From Lachnospiraceae bacterium (GTDB taxonomy: Bacteria; Bacillota; Clostridia; Lachnospirales; Lachnospiraceae), in the NCBI GenBank assembly GCA_022771765.1, contig JALELN010000009.1, forward strand, positions 1 to 34,267: a stretch of 34,267 bases of DNA. The letters run 5' to 3'. The notes under the pieces are model-generated. The model was not told the origin of the DNA, did not search any database, and saw only the letters and a program-made list of their open reading frames with translations. Numbering within the stretch: position 1 is the stretch's first letter; each line of letters starts with the position of its first letter. Positions 1 to 7,832 of this stretch are shown piece by piece. A program made the translations under genes and the position numbers.

Positions 1-2386
1 GATTACTCTGGCCGATAGCAGCTGTGATCGGATATGCATCTGCAATCTCCGGTGTACTCTCCACCGTCTCAATACCGGTCTTTTCATCCAGACCATAAAG
101 ACTGGCGTATTTCTGCAGAGTTTTGATCCCGGCAGATTCCACGTAATTGTCTCCCACCTGTGAAAATCTCCACCCGAGCTCGTAAAAAAAGTAGTTACAT
201 GAATCACGCAATGCTTCGGAAACATTGATCTTTCCATGTGTACCGTTTGGATAAATCCAGCATTTCGGTCCATCCTCGACGCGGTCAAACTTTCCTTTGT
301 CCTGAATTTTGGTCGTTGTTGTGATCACACCCTCAGTCAATCCGGCTGTTGCCGTCACCATCTTGAAAGTGGAACCGGGGGCCGTCTTCTGCTGTGTCGC
401 ATTATTATAAAAAGGCGAAGACAGATCGCTCATCAGTGATGCAAAATAGGCGCTGTCCACCGTATTTGCCAAACGGTTGTTGTCATAGCCCGGATAGGTG
501 ACACATGCCAGCAGTTCTCCGGTCTGTACATCCGTTAGCACACAGGATCCGGTACAGGGATCTAAAGCGAGCTGTGCCGGAGTAATCTCCAGATTTTTGA
601 TGCGCTCCATCATGAAATCAAACGGGCTGAGTGTTCGGTTTTTCAATTCGGCGATCATCTCATCATCGTAATCTAAAACCTCCTGATCATATAGAATCAG
701 GCAGACCTGCACACCATCAATCAGATTGTCACGGATCATATATTTATAAATGCGTTTGCAAAAGCCTTCATCTTCTTCCAGCTCACTGAGAATATAATCC
801 ACCAGTACCTGATAAAGTTCTTCGGAATCCGAGTATCTGGAATCTGCCGGAAATTTTGTGATGTCAAACCATTGGGCACCAATCACGTGGTAGAGGTATT
901 CCTGCAGGCTGATCGTATCGTTTTTCCACGCAATGTATGTCTCGTCATTCCAATCGATCTTGTCAGTGACAATAATTTGCTTTTCTGTAAGCATGGATAC
1001 GATATAACTCATATACATCTGCATATCCTCTGAAAGATCCTCATAAGCAGCCGGACTGTTTCCGGTAAGCTCTTTTTTCACCTGACTCAGGACCTGCTCG
1101 CGCCGCTTGCAGAAGGACTGATATACCTTTTTCTCCGTATTTGATGCGTCCTTTGCGGCAAAATGATCAATCCGGATCACATTATTGTTGATCAATGCGT
1201 AGTATACGTCATCAATCGGTATTTTAATATCAGAGGACCCGCTGGCCTCATAGGTTTTCGCATTAATGATCTTGGAGTAGACAATTCCGGCAATCTCCTG
1301 CTCTAACAGGTCGTAAACAGCCTTCTGCAAATCCATATCAATGGAGAGATACACATCATTTCCGGCAACAGGTTCTGTCCGTTCGATGGTCTCAAGCTCT
1401 TTTCCCATATTGTCAACATAGAGCTTTTCCTCTCCCTTTTTTCCTTTGAGTTCCCTGTCCATATACTGCTCAATTCCGGATTTTCCCACCGTATCGGTTC
1501 TGGAATATTCAGAGCCCTCCGTCTCTCCGCCAAAGGCAATATATTCCTCCTCATCAATCTGACCGGTATAGCCGATCAGATGTGCAAAATACTCGCTGTC
1601 ATTGTAACGACGGATCGTATCCTCCGTGATCTCTACACCCTGCAGTTCATTGGCATGCTCACTGATATACGCAACCGTCTCCTCGCTGACATCCGATGCG
1701 ATAGTCGCGGCAATATACTTCTGAAAACTGTTCTGACGCATTTTATAGCGGATAATCGTGATGCGGTATGCATCTGTCTTACTGTATTCTGCTGAAATAT
1801 CAAAACAGTTTGTATTTGTACTGCCAAGGTATTCCATCACCTGATCCGGTGTTGCGGCCGCCGTGTCATAACCCAGCTTCTCATTATACCCCAGTTCATT
1901 GATATCAGATTCCCCATATACATCTGCGCGAAAACGCTGCAGCTTGGTGCCGGTGACCGTAAACTCATAATCTTCATCCTCGGTCAGCGTAATCGAAAAA
2001 TCATTATCAATCACATCACCGTTTCGATCCATGGTATGAAGAATCTGTACAATGTCCTCGTTGATAGAACGGTTCTTTACCTGTGTTGCAGAGAGTTTTC
2101 CCTCACCGCTATAGCTGCCGTTGTCCTCAATTGTGATACCGTAAGCCAGTTCGTTATAGGCAAGCAGCTTCCCGTTCCTGTCATAAATATCACCGCGGGT
2201 ACTGTTCAGACTGCGGGTCTTGATGACACGCATCAGATAATCAGACTGGCTGTCCGCACCGTTGATGATCTGAAGCTGAAACAGTCGCAGTAAAAGAACG
2301 ATTGTCATGCACATAAACAGGATCGCCAAAAACAGGATTCTGGATTTAAATATCTGTTTGAAAAAGTTTTTAATATTGCTAAACAA
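1..2386 (-). CDS. mrdA: Penicillin-binding protein 2 (elongation transpeptidase), partial, C-terminus off the left edge
   Basis: Class B penicillin-binding protein that cross-links peptidoglycan during lateral wall growth, paired with MreBCD directly upstream. Reading in from the mreD end gives one membrane segment (about residues 16-36, ending LLLRLFQLQIING), then the dimerization-domain motif RGDIYDRNGKLLAYN, a GKSGIE motif, and the start of the catalytic domain. The SxxK box is STFK (serine codon at 371-373, about residue 672) and the SxN box is SCN near position 205. The KTG box lies beyond the left edge. About 235 residues (roughly 1260 down to 560) are inserted between SIDMDLQ and DVQTGELLA, which makes the protein much longer than typical PBP2. 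No ATG is available: TTG at 2386 has an AGGAG about 11 nt upstream, and GTG at 2398 or TTG at 2410 are alternatives. The start overlaps the end of mreD. Confidence 0.93.
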   Translation of the reverse strand, partial: MFSNIKNFFKQIFKSRILFLAILFMCMTIVLLLRLFQLQIINGADSQSDYLMRVIKTRSLNSTRGDIYDRNGKLLAYNELAYGITIEDNGSYSGEGKLSATQVKNRSINEDIVQILHTMDRNGDVIDNDFSITLTEDEDYEFTVTGTKLQRFRADVYGESDINELGYNEKLGYDTAAATPDQVMEYLGSTNTNCFDISAEYSKTDAYRITIIRYKMRQNSFQKYIAATIASDVSEETVAYISEHANELQGVEITEDTIRRYNDSEYFAHLIGYTGQIDEEEYIAFGGETEGSEYSRTDTVGKSGIEQYMDRELKGKKGEEKLYVDNMGKELETIERTEPVAGNDVYLSIDMDLQKAVYDLLEQEIAGIVYSKIINAKTYEASGSSDIKIPIDDVYYALINNNVIRIDHFAAKDASNTEKKVYQSFCKRREQVLSQVKKELTGNSPAAYEDLSEDMQMYMSYIVSMLTEKQIIVTDKIDWNDETYIAWKNDTISLQEYLYHVIGAQWFDITKFPADSRYSDSEELYQVLVDYILSELEEDEGFCKRIYKYMIRDNLIDGVQVCLILYDQEVLDYDDEMIAELKNRTLSPFDFMMERIKNLEITPAQLALDPCTGSCVLTDVQTGELLACVTYPGYDNNRLANTVDSAYFASLMSDLSSPFYNNATQQKTAPGSTFKMVTATAGLTEGVITTTTKIQDKGKFDRVEDGPKCWIYPNGTHGKINVSEALRDSCNYFFYELGWRFSQVGDNYVESAGIKTLQKYASLYGLDEKTGIETVESTPEIADAYPITAAIGQSN

Positions 2387-2897
2387 ACTTTGCCGCACTC
2401 CTTTTTTCAATCTCCTCCAGATGACGATTAATCTTCAAAATAATAAAGTAAAGAATAATCATCATGAGCAGTGTATACACAAGCTCCGGGAGAATCACAT
2501 GGGACAGATAATAGGGAAACTCCAGCCTGTTCCGAAAAAGGAACAGGAAGAAGTAAATTACAAAATTATATAAAAAATCACTGGCGGCAATCAGTACCAT
2601 CGGCAATTTAAAATCCTCAGGGAAAAAGAGTTTTCGGAAAAACCCGTTCAAATATCCGATGTACATAAAAAGCAAGGCATAGCCGCCCAAAATCTGCGCA
2701 TAAAAAATATCAATCAGGGCTCCGCATAAAAAGCCGATATACATGCCCTCTTTCTTTCCTCTCATGAAGCCGAAAGAGGCTGTCACGATAATCAAAAGAT
2801 TTGGCGCTACAGTCAGAAATGAGATTGACTGAAACAGTGTTGTCTGCAGCAGAAAGCAGACAAGCACAATCAAAAATACAGTGATTTTTCGACGCAT
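2379..2897 (-). CDS. mreD: Rod shape-determining protein MreD
   Basis: Small polytopic membrane protein of the elongasome, encoded between mreC and PBP2. The 172-residue product is highly hydrophobic, with about five predicted membrane segments, beginning with residues 5-25 after a basic MRRK start. A charged tail (KINRHLEEIEKRS) follows the last segment. Length and hydropathy fit the MreD family, which is poorly conserved in sequence, so the call leans on position in the mreB-mreC-mreD-PBP2 order. The gene starts 7 bases after the mreC stop and its 3' end overlaps the PBP2 start region, which suggests translational coupling. Confidence 0.9.
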   Translation of the reverse strand: MRRKITVFLIVLVCFLLQTTLFQSISFLTVAPNLLIIVTASFGFMRGKKEGMYIGFLCGALIDIFYAQILGGYALLFMYIGYLNGFFRKLFFPEDFKLPMVLIAASDFLYNFVIYFFLFLFRNRLEFPYYLSHVILPELVYTLLMMIILYFIILKINRHLEEIEKRSAAKFV

Positions 2898-2904
2898 AAC
2901 AGAT

Positions 2905-3780
2905 CTATTCTTCCTCCGTCGTCTCCGTGGTTGTTTTCATATCTGTAATTACGAGCACATGCTTGACATGCTCAAAATCTACGACCGGTGTGATCAGACC
3001 GGATTTTGTCAGGTTGTTGGAATTGACATGAATCTCGCTGATATACCCGATCAAAAGTCCCTGTACATATTCGGAACTAATGTAGGAGGTCACCACCTGA
3101 TCCCCGACAGCCACCTTGTTATCAGTATCCTTCAGATTTGAAAAAGTGATCATCTGCCGCTCATCCATTGTCTGAAGGTTGCCTTTTATAATGCAGTTGT
3201 CCGACGTGGATAATACCATACCGCTGACACTGCTTGTGTCATCAATGATTGCCCGTACCTTTGCGTAATTTGGACCGACCTCTGTAATGATACCTGCCAG
3301 TCCCCTTCCGGTAATGACATTCATGCCCACGGCAACACCATCTTTGCTTCCCTTGTCAATCAGAAACGTGTCAAACCAGTTACCGGCATCCTTGCCGATA
3401 ACACTTGCAGACAGCTTCTGATATTCCGAGTACCCGGTATCGAGTGCCAGAAGTTCCCTAAGATCCTCCGTATCATATTGTTCGAGTTTTAATGTATTCA
3501 GCTCGTCTGACAATTCATCTACCTGTGTCTTTAATTCCTCGTTTTCCTTCATGACATCCTTTAATGATGCCAGTTCATAAGTTTTATCAGAGATCCAATT
3601 TCCCACAGTAGTAAGTCCGCGCTGCATCGGAATAAATACATAGCTTGCCGCTGTCCCCACCGGACCTGCGGTCCAGCCAAGCGTGAAACTCCCCAGCATG
3701 AGCAGGAAGCAGACAAGTGTCAACACAAGCAGTATATATTTTGCGGGAATTGTTTTGTTTTTACGTTTTACACGTGCCAT
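2905..3780 (-). CDS. mreC: Rod shape-determining protein MreC
   Basis: Bitopic elongasome scaffold that bridges MreB/MreD to the periplasmic-side PBPs. The 291-residue protein has a basic N-terminus (MARVKRKNK), one membrane segment at about residues 13-35, a heptad-like coiled coil at about 80-110 (LKDVMKENEELKTQVDELSDEL), and then the beta-rich MreC domain with the family signatures VIGKDAGNWFDTFLIDKGSKDG and GVAVGMNVITGRGLAGII. The short acidic, threonine-rich C-terminal tail (TETTEEE) is probably disordered. The start codon lies 18 bases after the mreB stop. Confidence 0.96.
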   Translation of the reverse strand: MARVKRKNKTIPAKYILLVLTLVCFLLMLGSFTLGWTAGPVGTAASYVFIPMQRGLTTVGNWISDKTYELASLKDVMKENEELKTQVDELSDELNTLKLEQYDTEDLRELLALDTGYSEYQKLSASVIGKDAGNWFDTFLIDKGSKDGVAVGMNVITGRGLAGIITEVGPNYAKVRAIIDDTSSVSGMVLSTSDNCIIKGNLQTMDERQMITFSNLKDTDNKVAVGDQVVTSYISSEYVQGLLIGYISEIHVNSNNLTKSGLITPVVDFEHVKHVLVITDMKTTTETTEEE

Positions 3781-3798
3781 TTACTCCAAACCTCTAAA

Positions 3799-4815
3799 TT
3801 ATTTATAGACCTTTGCTTTCAGCGTATAAGCCAGATGCTTGAATTTGCTGTCACTGACCAGCTTCACCAGTCCTCTTGCCACACATTCCTCCGGATCTTC
3901 ACAGGTGTTGACCTTCATACCGGTAATGCTTGTAAACAGTTCATCAAGCTTTTGAATCCGTGAAGAACCACCAGTAATGTAAATGCCTGAATGAATAATA
4001 TCGCGCGCCAGTTCCGGCGGCGTATGCTCCAATGTCATCTTGATCGAATTGCAGATATCATTCAAATCTGCCTGAATGGCCTCATAAACCTGTGTGGCTG
4101 AAATTTCAGTCTCTATCGGAAGCCCGCTGACGACGTCGCGGCCGACAATTGCCATTGTTGCTTCACTGCCGGGCAATGCGCTACCGATGGATTCTTTCAG
4201 CGCACAAGCTGTCTTTCTGCCGATCAGAAGATTATTATTTTTTCGAACATGGGCGATAATGGACTCATCCAGCTGATTTCCTCCAAAATGGAGCAAACTA
4301 CTAAGCACCAGACCTCCAAGTGAGATGACGGAAATTTCCGTAGTGTCTGCGCCAATATCCACGAGCATCACACCGGTCGGCTCATTCACATCCAGTCCAA
4401 GCCCCACAGCATCCGCGATAGGCTTGTCGCATACCTGTACCAGTCTGGGCTTCACCTTGCTCTTGTAGAACATGTCAAAAAAGGCTTTCTTTTCTACCTC
4501 AGTTATGTCGGTAGGTACGGCAACAATGAAATCAGCGCCACGAACTTTGCCCTTGGAATGTTTTTCCAAAAATTCAAAGATCATCGTCTGAAGAAAATTG
4601 TACTCCGCAATGACACCTCCCACAACCGGGAAAGATACCTGTATCGTCTCCGGTGCTTTTTCATACATTGCGTATGCTGCATCGCCATATGCGTACAACT
4701 GGTTTTTGTTGACGATCGCAACGGTATTTTTTTCATTTAAAATCTTTCCGCTGGCCTTGCAAAATACTTTCAGATTATTAGTTCCCAAGTCTATTCCATA
4801 TACATTGCTGCTCAT
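3799..4815 (-). CDS. mreB: MreB-family actin-like protein, divergent nucleotide site
   Basis: Bacterial actin homologue that organises lateral wall synthesis, followed by mreC and mreD as expected. The 338-residue length fits the family. Phosphate-1 motif YGIDLGTNNLKVF is at residues 6-18, the phosphate-2 region is VDIGADTTE at 152-160, and the adenosine motif is YITGGSSRI near 275-285. Family signatures KSTLE-like KMTLEHTPPELA and RGRDL-like VGRDVVSGLP are also present. Compared with well-studied MreB proteins, DIGGGTTE has become DIGADTTE, EEPxAAAIG has become DKPIADAVG (about 130-138), and TGGG has become TGGS, so nucleotide binding or hydrolysis may differ. A strong AGGAGAGGA ribosome site lies about 7 bases upstream of the ATG. 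It may be one of several MreB paralogues in the genome. Confidence 0.9.
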   Translation of the reverse strand: MSSNVYGIDLGTNNLKVFCKASGKILNEKNTVAIVNKNQLYAYGDAAYAMYEKAPETIQVSFPVVGGVIAEYNFLQTMIFEFLEKHSKGKVRGADFIVAVPTDITEVEKKAFFDMFYKSKVKPRLVQVCDKPIADAVGLGLDVNEPTGVMLVDIGADTTEISVISLGGLVLSSLLHFGGNQLDESIIAHVRKNNNLLIGRKTACALKESIGSALPGSEATMAIVGRDVVSGLPIETEISATQVYEAIQADLNDICNSIKMTLEHTPPELARDIIHSGIYITGGSSRIQKLDELFTSITGMKVNTCEDPEECVARGLVKLVSDSKFKHLAYTLKAKVYK

Positions 4816-4828
4816 AAATGTTCCTCTC

Positions 4829-5524
4829 CTAAACTAGAATCTGTTTGTTTTCTCGAAAGCTGTAATACCTGTTATCTCCGATGATGATGTGATCCGACAA
4901 CTCCACATCCATCAACTCGCCGCACGCTTTCATCCGCTGTGTTAATGCCAGATCCTCACGGCTTGGTGAGGGATCACCACTGGGATGATTATGCAAAAGG
5001 ATGAAAAAGACCGCCTTTTTCTCAAATAATTGAAGAAAAATCTCACGCGGTGATCCAAGTACACCGCGAACTGATCCGGTGGCAATGATCGAATCACCGA
5101 TCAAATGGCATTTGGAATCAAACATGCTCACAAGCAACTGCTCCTGCAGTTCATGGCGTAGGCGCTCCATGTAGTAGGCGGCCACAGACTCGGCATCTGT
5201 GAGACGTACCCGGTCTGCGCGCTCTGTCCGGGCGATCCGGCGTGACAATTCCGCCACACATTTGAGCTGGATCGCTTTTACCTTTCCGATACCGGGAAAG
5301 CACATGAGTTCTTCCACTGACATATGGTAGAGATTTAACAGGTTTTTGCCGTCCGCCTGCAGAATGCTCTGCGCAAGTGTAACGACGTTCATCTGGCGGC
5401 TGCCGCTCTTTAAGATCACGGCCAACAGCTCTGCATCTGACAATGCCTGTGGTCCTGCCTGCAGGCATTTCTCATAAGGGCGCTCCGAAACCGGAAGCTC
5501 CCTCGCTGTAAAATGTTGTGTCAT
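4829..5524 (-). CDS. radC: RadC family protein (JAB/MPN metalloprotease-like)
   Basis: RadC/YeeS family. Despite the name, a role in DNA repair is doubtful, and the C-terminal domain has a JAMM/MPN+ metalloprotease fold. The sequence shows an N-terminal UPF0758 segment (LPVSERPYEK), a helix-hairpin-helix stretch (LMCFPGIGKVKAIQLK), and the JAMM metal motif LLHNHPSGDPSPSRED with its two histidines and aspartate. I chose the start at MTQHFTARELP (ATG at 5522-5524) because it has an AGAGGT ribosome site just upstream. An in-frame ATG at 5551 would add nine residues without a comparable site. In many Firmicutes radC sits just ahead of mreBCD, as here. A promoter-like sequence lies about 50 bases upstream. 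Confidence 0.95.
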   Translation of the reverse strand: MTQHFTARELPVSERPYEKCLQAGPQALSDAELLAVILKSGSRQMNVVTLAQSILQADGKNLLNLYHMSVEELMCFPGIGKVKAIQLKCVAELSRRIARTERADRVRLTDAESVAAYYMERLRHELQEQLLVSMFDSKCHLIGDSIIATGSVRGVLGSPREIFLQLFEKKAVFFILLHNHPSGDPSPSREDLALTQRMKACGELMDVELSDHIIIGDNRYYSFRENKQILV

Positions 5525-5573
5525 TGTACCTCTTTTCCGCTCTATCCTCAAAGTGCAAATGACATACCGTATT

Positions 5574-5602
5574 ATTTTAACACATCAGCTCCTTATTAAC
5601 AA
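5574..5602 (-). promoter_or_regulatory. Predicted sigma-A promoter for radC-mreBCD-PBP2
   Basis: On the minus strand, TTGTTA (5597-5602) and TAAAAT (5574-5579) are separated by exactly 17 bases, close to TTGACA-N17-TATAAT. It overlaps the 3' end of the upstream PLP-enzyme gene and would start transcription near 5567, about 40 bases before the radC ATG. It could give the cell-shape cluster its own transcription separate from the mutSL-miaA run upstream. Confidence 0.55.
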
Positions 5603-6881
5603 GATTCCGTGTGTAAAGTTTTTGCAAAGACATCAGAATTCCAAATTTTGCATGGTGCCAGGTCAGTCCGCCCTGAAAATAGACGTTGTACGGCTCACGC
5701 AGCGGTCCGTCCGCGGAAAGCTCAATGGATGACCCCTGCACAAAGGCACCTGCGGCCATGATCACCTCGCTGTCATAGCCGGGCATATCCCACGGCTCCG
5801 GCGTCACATAGCTGTCCACCGGCGCACCTGCCTGAATGCCCTCGCAAAATGCACATAAGCGTTCCGGTGTCTCCAGCGCGATCGCCTGAATGATGTCATG
5901 CCGGCTTTCCGTACTGTTCGGCAGAACTGTAAAACCAAGGCGTTCATACAGATTTGCCGCAAAGATTGCGCCCTTGAGCGCACCGCTGACCACAAGCGGA
6001 GCCTGAAACAGCCCCTGATAGAAAGACCGGATGACACCCAGAGAAGCGCCAACCTCCTTGCCAAGACCCGGTGAGGTTAGCCGATACGCCGCATTTTCGA
6101 CACATTCAGTTGTGCCCGCAATATAACCGCCGATGGGTGCCAGTCCGCCGCCCGGGTTTTTGATCAGTGAACCGACCACCATATCCGCGCCCACATCACT
6201 CGGCTCAATAGTCTCGACGAATTCGCCGTAGCAGTTATCTACCATACAGATCACATCCGGTTTGATGCTCTTTACGAAAGCGATCAACTCACCGATTTCC
6301 TTCACGGACAGGGTTTTTCGCATCAGATATCCTTTCGAGCGCTGGATCGTCACCAGTTTGGTCTTTTCATTAATCGCAGCCCGGATGCCGTCATAGTCAA
6401 ATCCTCCATCCGGCAGAAATTCCACCTGGCGGTAAGTGACACCATACTCTGCCAGGGATCCTTTGGACGGACGAATACCGATTACCTCCTCCAGCGTATC
6501 ATAGGGTTTGCCAACAGGTGACAGTAATTCATCACCGGGGCGTAAATTTGACATCAGTGCCAAAGCAAGCGCATGGGTACCGCAGGTAATCTGCGGTCGG
6601 ACAAGGGCTGACTGTGTATGAAACACATCCGCATAAACCTGCTCTAACGTGTCTCTCCCAAGATCGTTGTAGCCGTATCCACTAGATGTTTGAAAGCACT
6701 CAGCACTGACACGGTTTTTCTGCATGGCCGCGATGATCTTGAGCTGATTATATTCTGCCACTGCATCAATGTCATCAAAACGATCCTCTAGCTCCTTTGC
6801 AATCTTTTCTCCAAAAGAAAATACCGGCTTTTCGATGCCCATCTGCGCATAAATTCCCTGTAAATCAATGTTTGCTCCCAT
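5577..6881 (-). CDS. PLP-dependent YnbB / methionine gamma-lyase-like (aluminium-resistance family) protein
   Basis: Fold-type I pyridoxal-phosphate enzyme of the family annotated as methionine gamma-lyase-like or 'aluminium resistance protein' (Alum_res, B. subtilis YnbB). The physiological substrate of this family is not settled. The 434-residue length is typical. ITCGTHALALAL (about 98-109) fits the cofactor-phosphate region, MVDNCYGEF (213-221) supplies the aspartate expected to contact the pyridine ring, and SLIKNPGGGLAPIGGYIAGT holds the likely Schiff-base lysine, K241. Its ATG overlaps the miaA stop by one base (TAATG), so the two are probably translationally coupled. A miaA-ynbB neighbourhood is recurrent in Firmicutes. 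Confidence 0.88.
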   Translation of the reverse strand: MGANIDLQGIYAQMGIEKPVFSFGEKIAKELEDRFDDIDAVAEYNQLKIIAAMQKNRVSAECFQTSSGYGYNDLGRDTLEQVYADVFHTQSALVRPQITCGTHALALALMSNLRPGDELLSPVGKPYDTLEEVIGIRPSKGSLAEYGVTYRQVEFLPDGGFDYDGIRAAINEKTKLVTIQRSKGYLMRKTLSVKEIGELIAFVKSIKPDVICMVDNCYGEFVETIEPSDVGADMVVGSLIKNPGGGLAPIGGYIAGTTECVENAAYRLTSPGLGKEVGASLGVIRSFYQGLFQAPLVVSGALKGAIFAANLYERLGFTVLPNSTESRHDIIQAIALETPERLCAFCEGIQAGAPVDSYVTPEPWDMPGYDSEVIMAAGAFVQGSSIELSADGPLREPYNVYFQGGLTWHHAKFGILMSLQKLYTRNLVNKELMC

Positions 6882-7828
6882 TATTTTAGTCCTCGCTTCT
6901 CTATTTCTTCTAACATGTATGTTAATATTTTCTCATCATCATAGTCAAAGGCAGATTTATCCACCCAGATGACATCCCGCTCACGCCTAAACCAGGTCAA
7001 CTGGCGCTTGGCAAAATGACGGGTATCACGTTTAATCACATAAATGGCTTCTTCCAGTGTGCACTCACCGTCCAGATAGGCCAGCAGTTCCTTATAGCCA
7101 AGTCCCTGCATGGAAACCATATCTCTCGTATATCCCATCTCTCTCAGCGCTTTTACTTCATCCAGCAGTCCCCGCTCCATCATGGCATCCACCCGGGCAT
7201 CGATGCGCGCGTAGAGGTTTTCCCGCTTGTCCGTCAGCACAAAATAGGCAAAGCCGTAGGGAGACTGCTTCGCGCGTTCTTCGGCGTTATGTTCCGAGAT
7301 CGGCGTTTTTGTCTTTTCATAAAATTCCAGCGCGCGGATCACGCGTTTGACGTTGTTGGCGTGAATATCTCCGGCAGACTGTGGATCAACTGCCCGCAGC
7401 ATCTCGTGAAGCGCCTGTGGTCCCTGCTCCGATGCCAGTTTTTCGTATTTTTCGCGCAGCGCGTGGTCTGCATCTTCCATCGTGAAGTCAATATCATAGA
7501 GCAGTGCCTGAATATAAAAACCGGTGCCGCCCACAACGAGCGGCAGCCTGCTCTGTGCCCACAGCCGCTCCATCGCGGCCTTCGCGTCATGCTGAAACTG
7601 CACCACATGAAAGTCTTCGTCCGGCTCATACACATCGATGAGCGCATGCTCGACCCCATGCATTTCCTCCGGCATGATCTTTGCCGATCCGATATCCATA
7701 TGTTTATACACCTGCATGGAATCTGCTGAGATAATGCCGGTATCAAGCGCTTTTGCCAGCGCGATGGACAGTGCGGTCTTGCCAACCGCTGTCGGGCCGG
7801 TCAGAATGACAACATTTTTTTTATTCAT
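6881..7828 (-). CDS. miaA: tRNA dimethylallyltransferase MiaA
   Basis: Adds a dimethylallyl group to N6 of A37 in tRNAs reading codons that begin with U, the first step towards ms2i6A. The product starts MNKKNVVILTGPTAVGKT, containing the P-loop at residues 11-18. The family motifs DSMQVYKHMDIGSAK and GGTGFYIQALL follow, and the C-terminal region carries TRHFAKRQLTWFRRE. From this start the protein is 315 residues, normal for MiaA. The ATG at 7828 lies a few bases after the mutL stop; an upstream in-frame start at 7867 would overlap mutL by 35 bases and adds a non-homologous leader. A location right after mutSL is common. Confidence 0.97.
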   Translation of the reverse strand: MNKKNVVILTGPTAVGKTALSIALAKALDTGIISADSMQVYKHMDIGSAKIMPEEMHGVEHALIDVYEPDEDFHVVQFQHDAKAAMERLWAQSRLPLVVGGTGFYIQALLYDIDFTMEDADHALREKYEKLASEQGPQALHEMLRAVDPQSAGDIHANNVKRVIRALEFYEKTKTPISEHNAEERAKQSPYGFAYFVLTDKRENLYARIDARVDAMMERGLLDEVKALREMGYTRDMVSMQGLGYKELLAYLDGECTLEEAIYVIKRDTRHFAKRQLTWFRRERDVIWVDKSAFDYDDEKILTYMLEEIEKRGLK

Positions 7829-7832
7829 AGTT

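Noticed and set aside
7016..7729. 237-codon open frame antisense to miaA
   Set aside because: It lies entirely within miaA, which has full family motifs; the translation is Cys/His/Leu-rich with no recognisable domain. Similar antisense frames at 11015-11560, 21550-22173 and 24026-24580 were rejected for the same reason.
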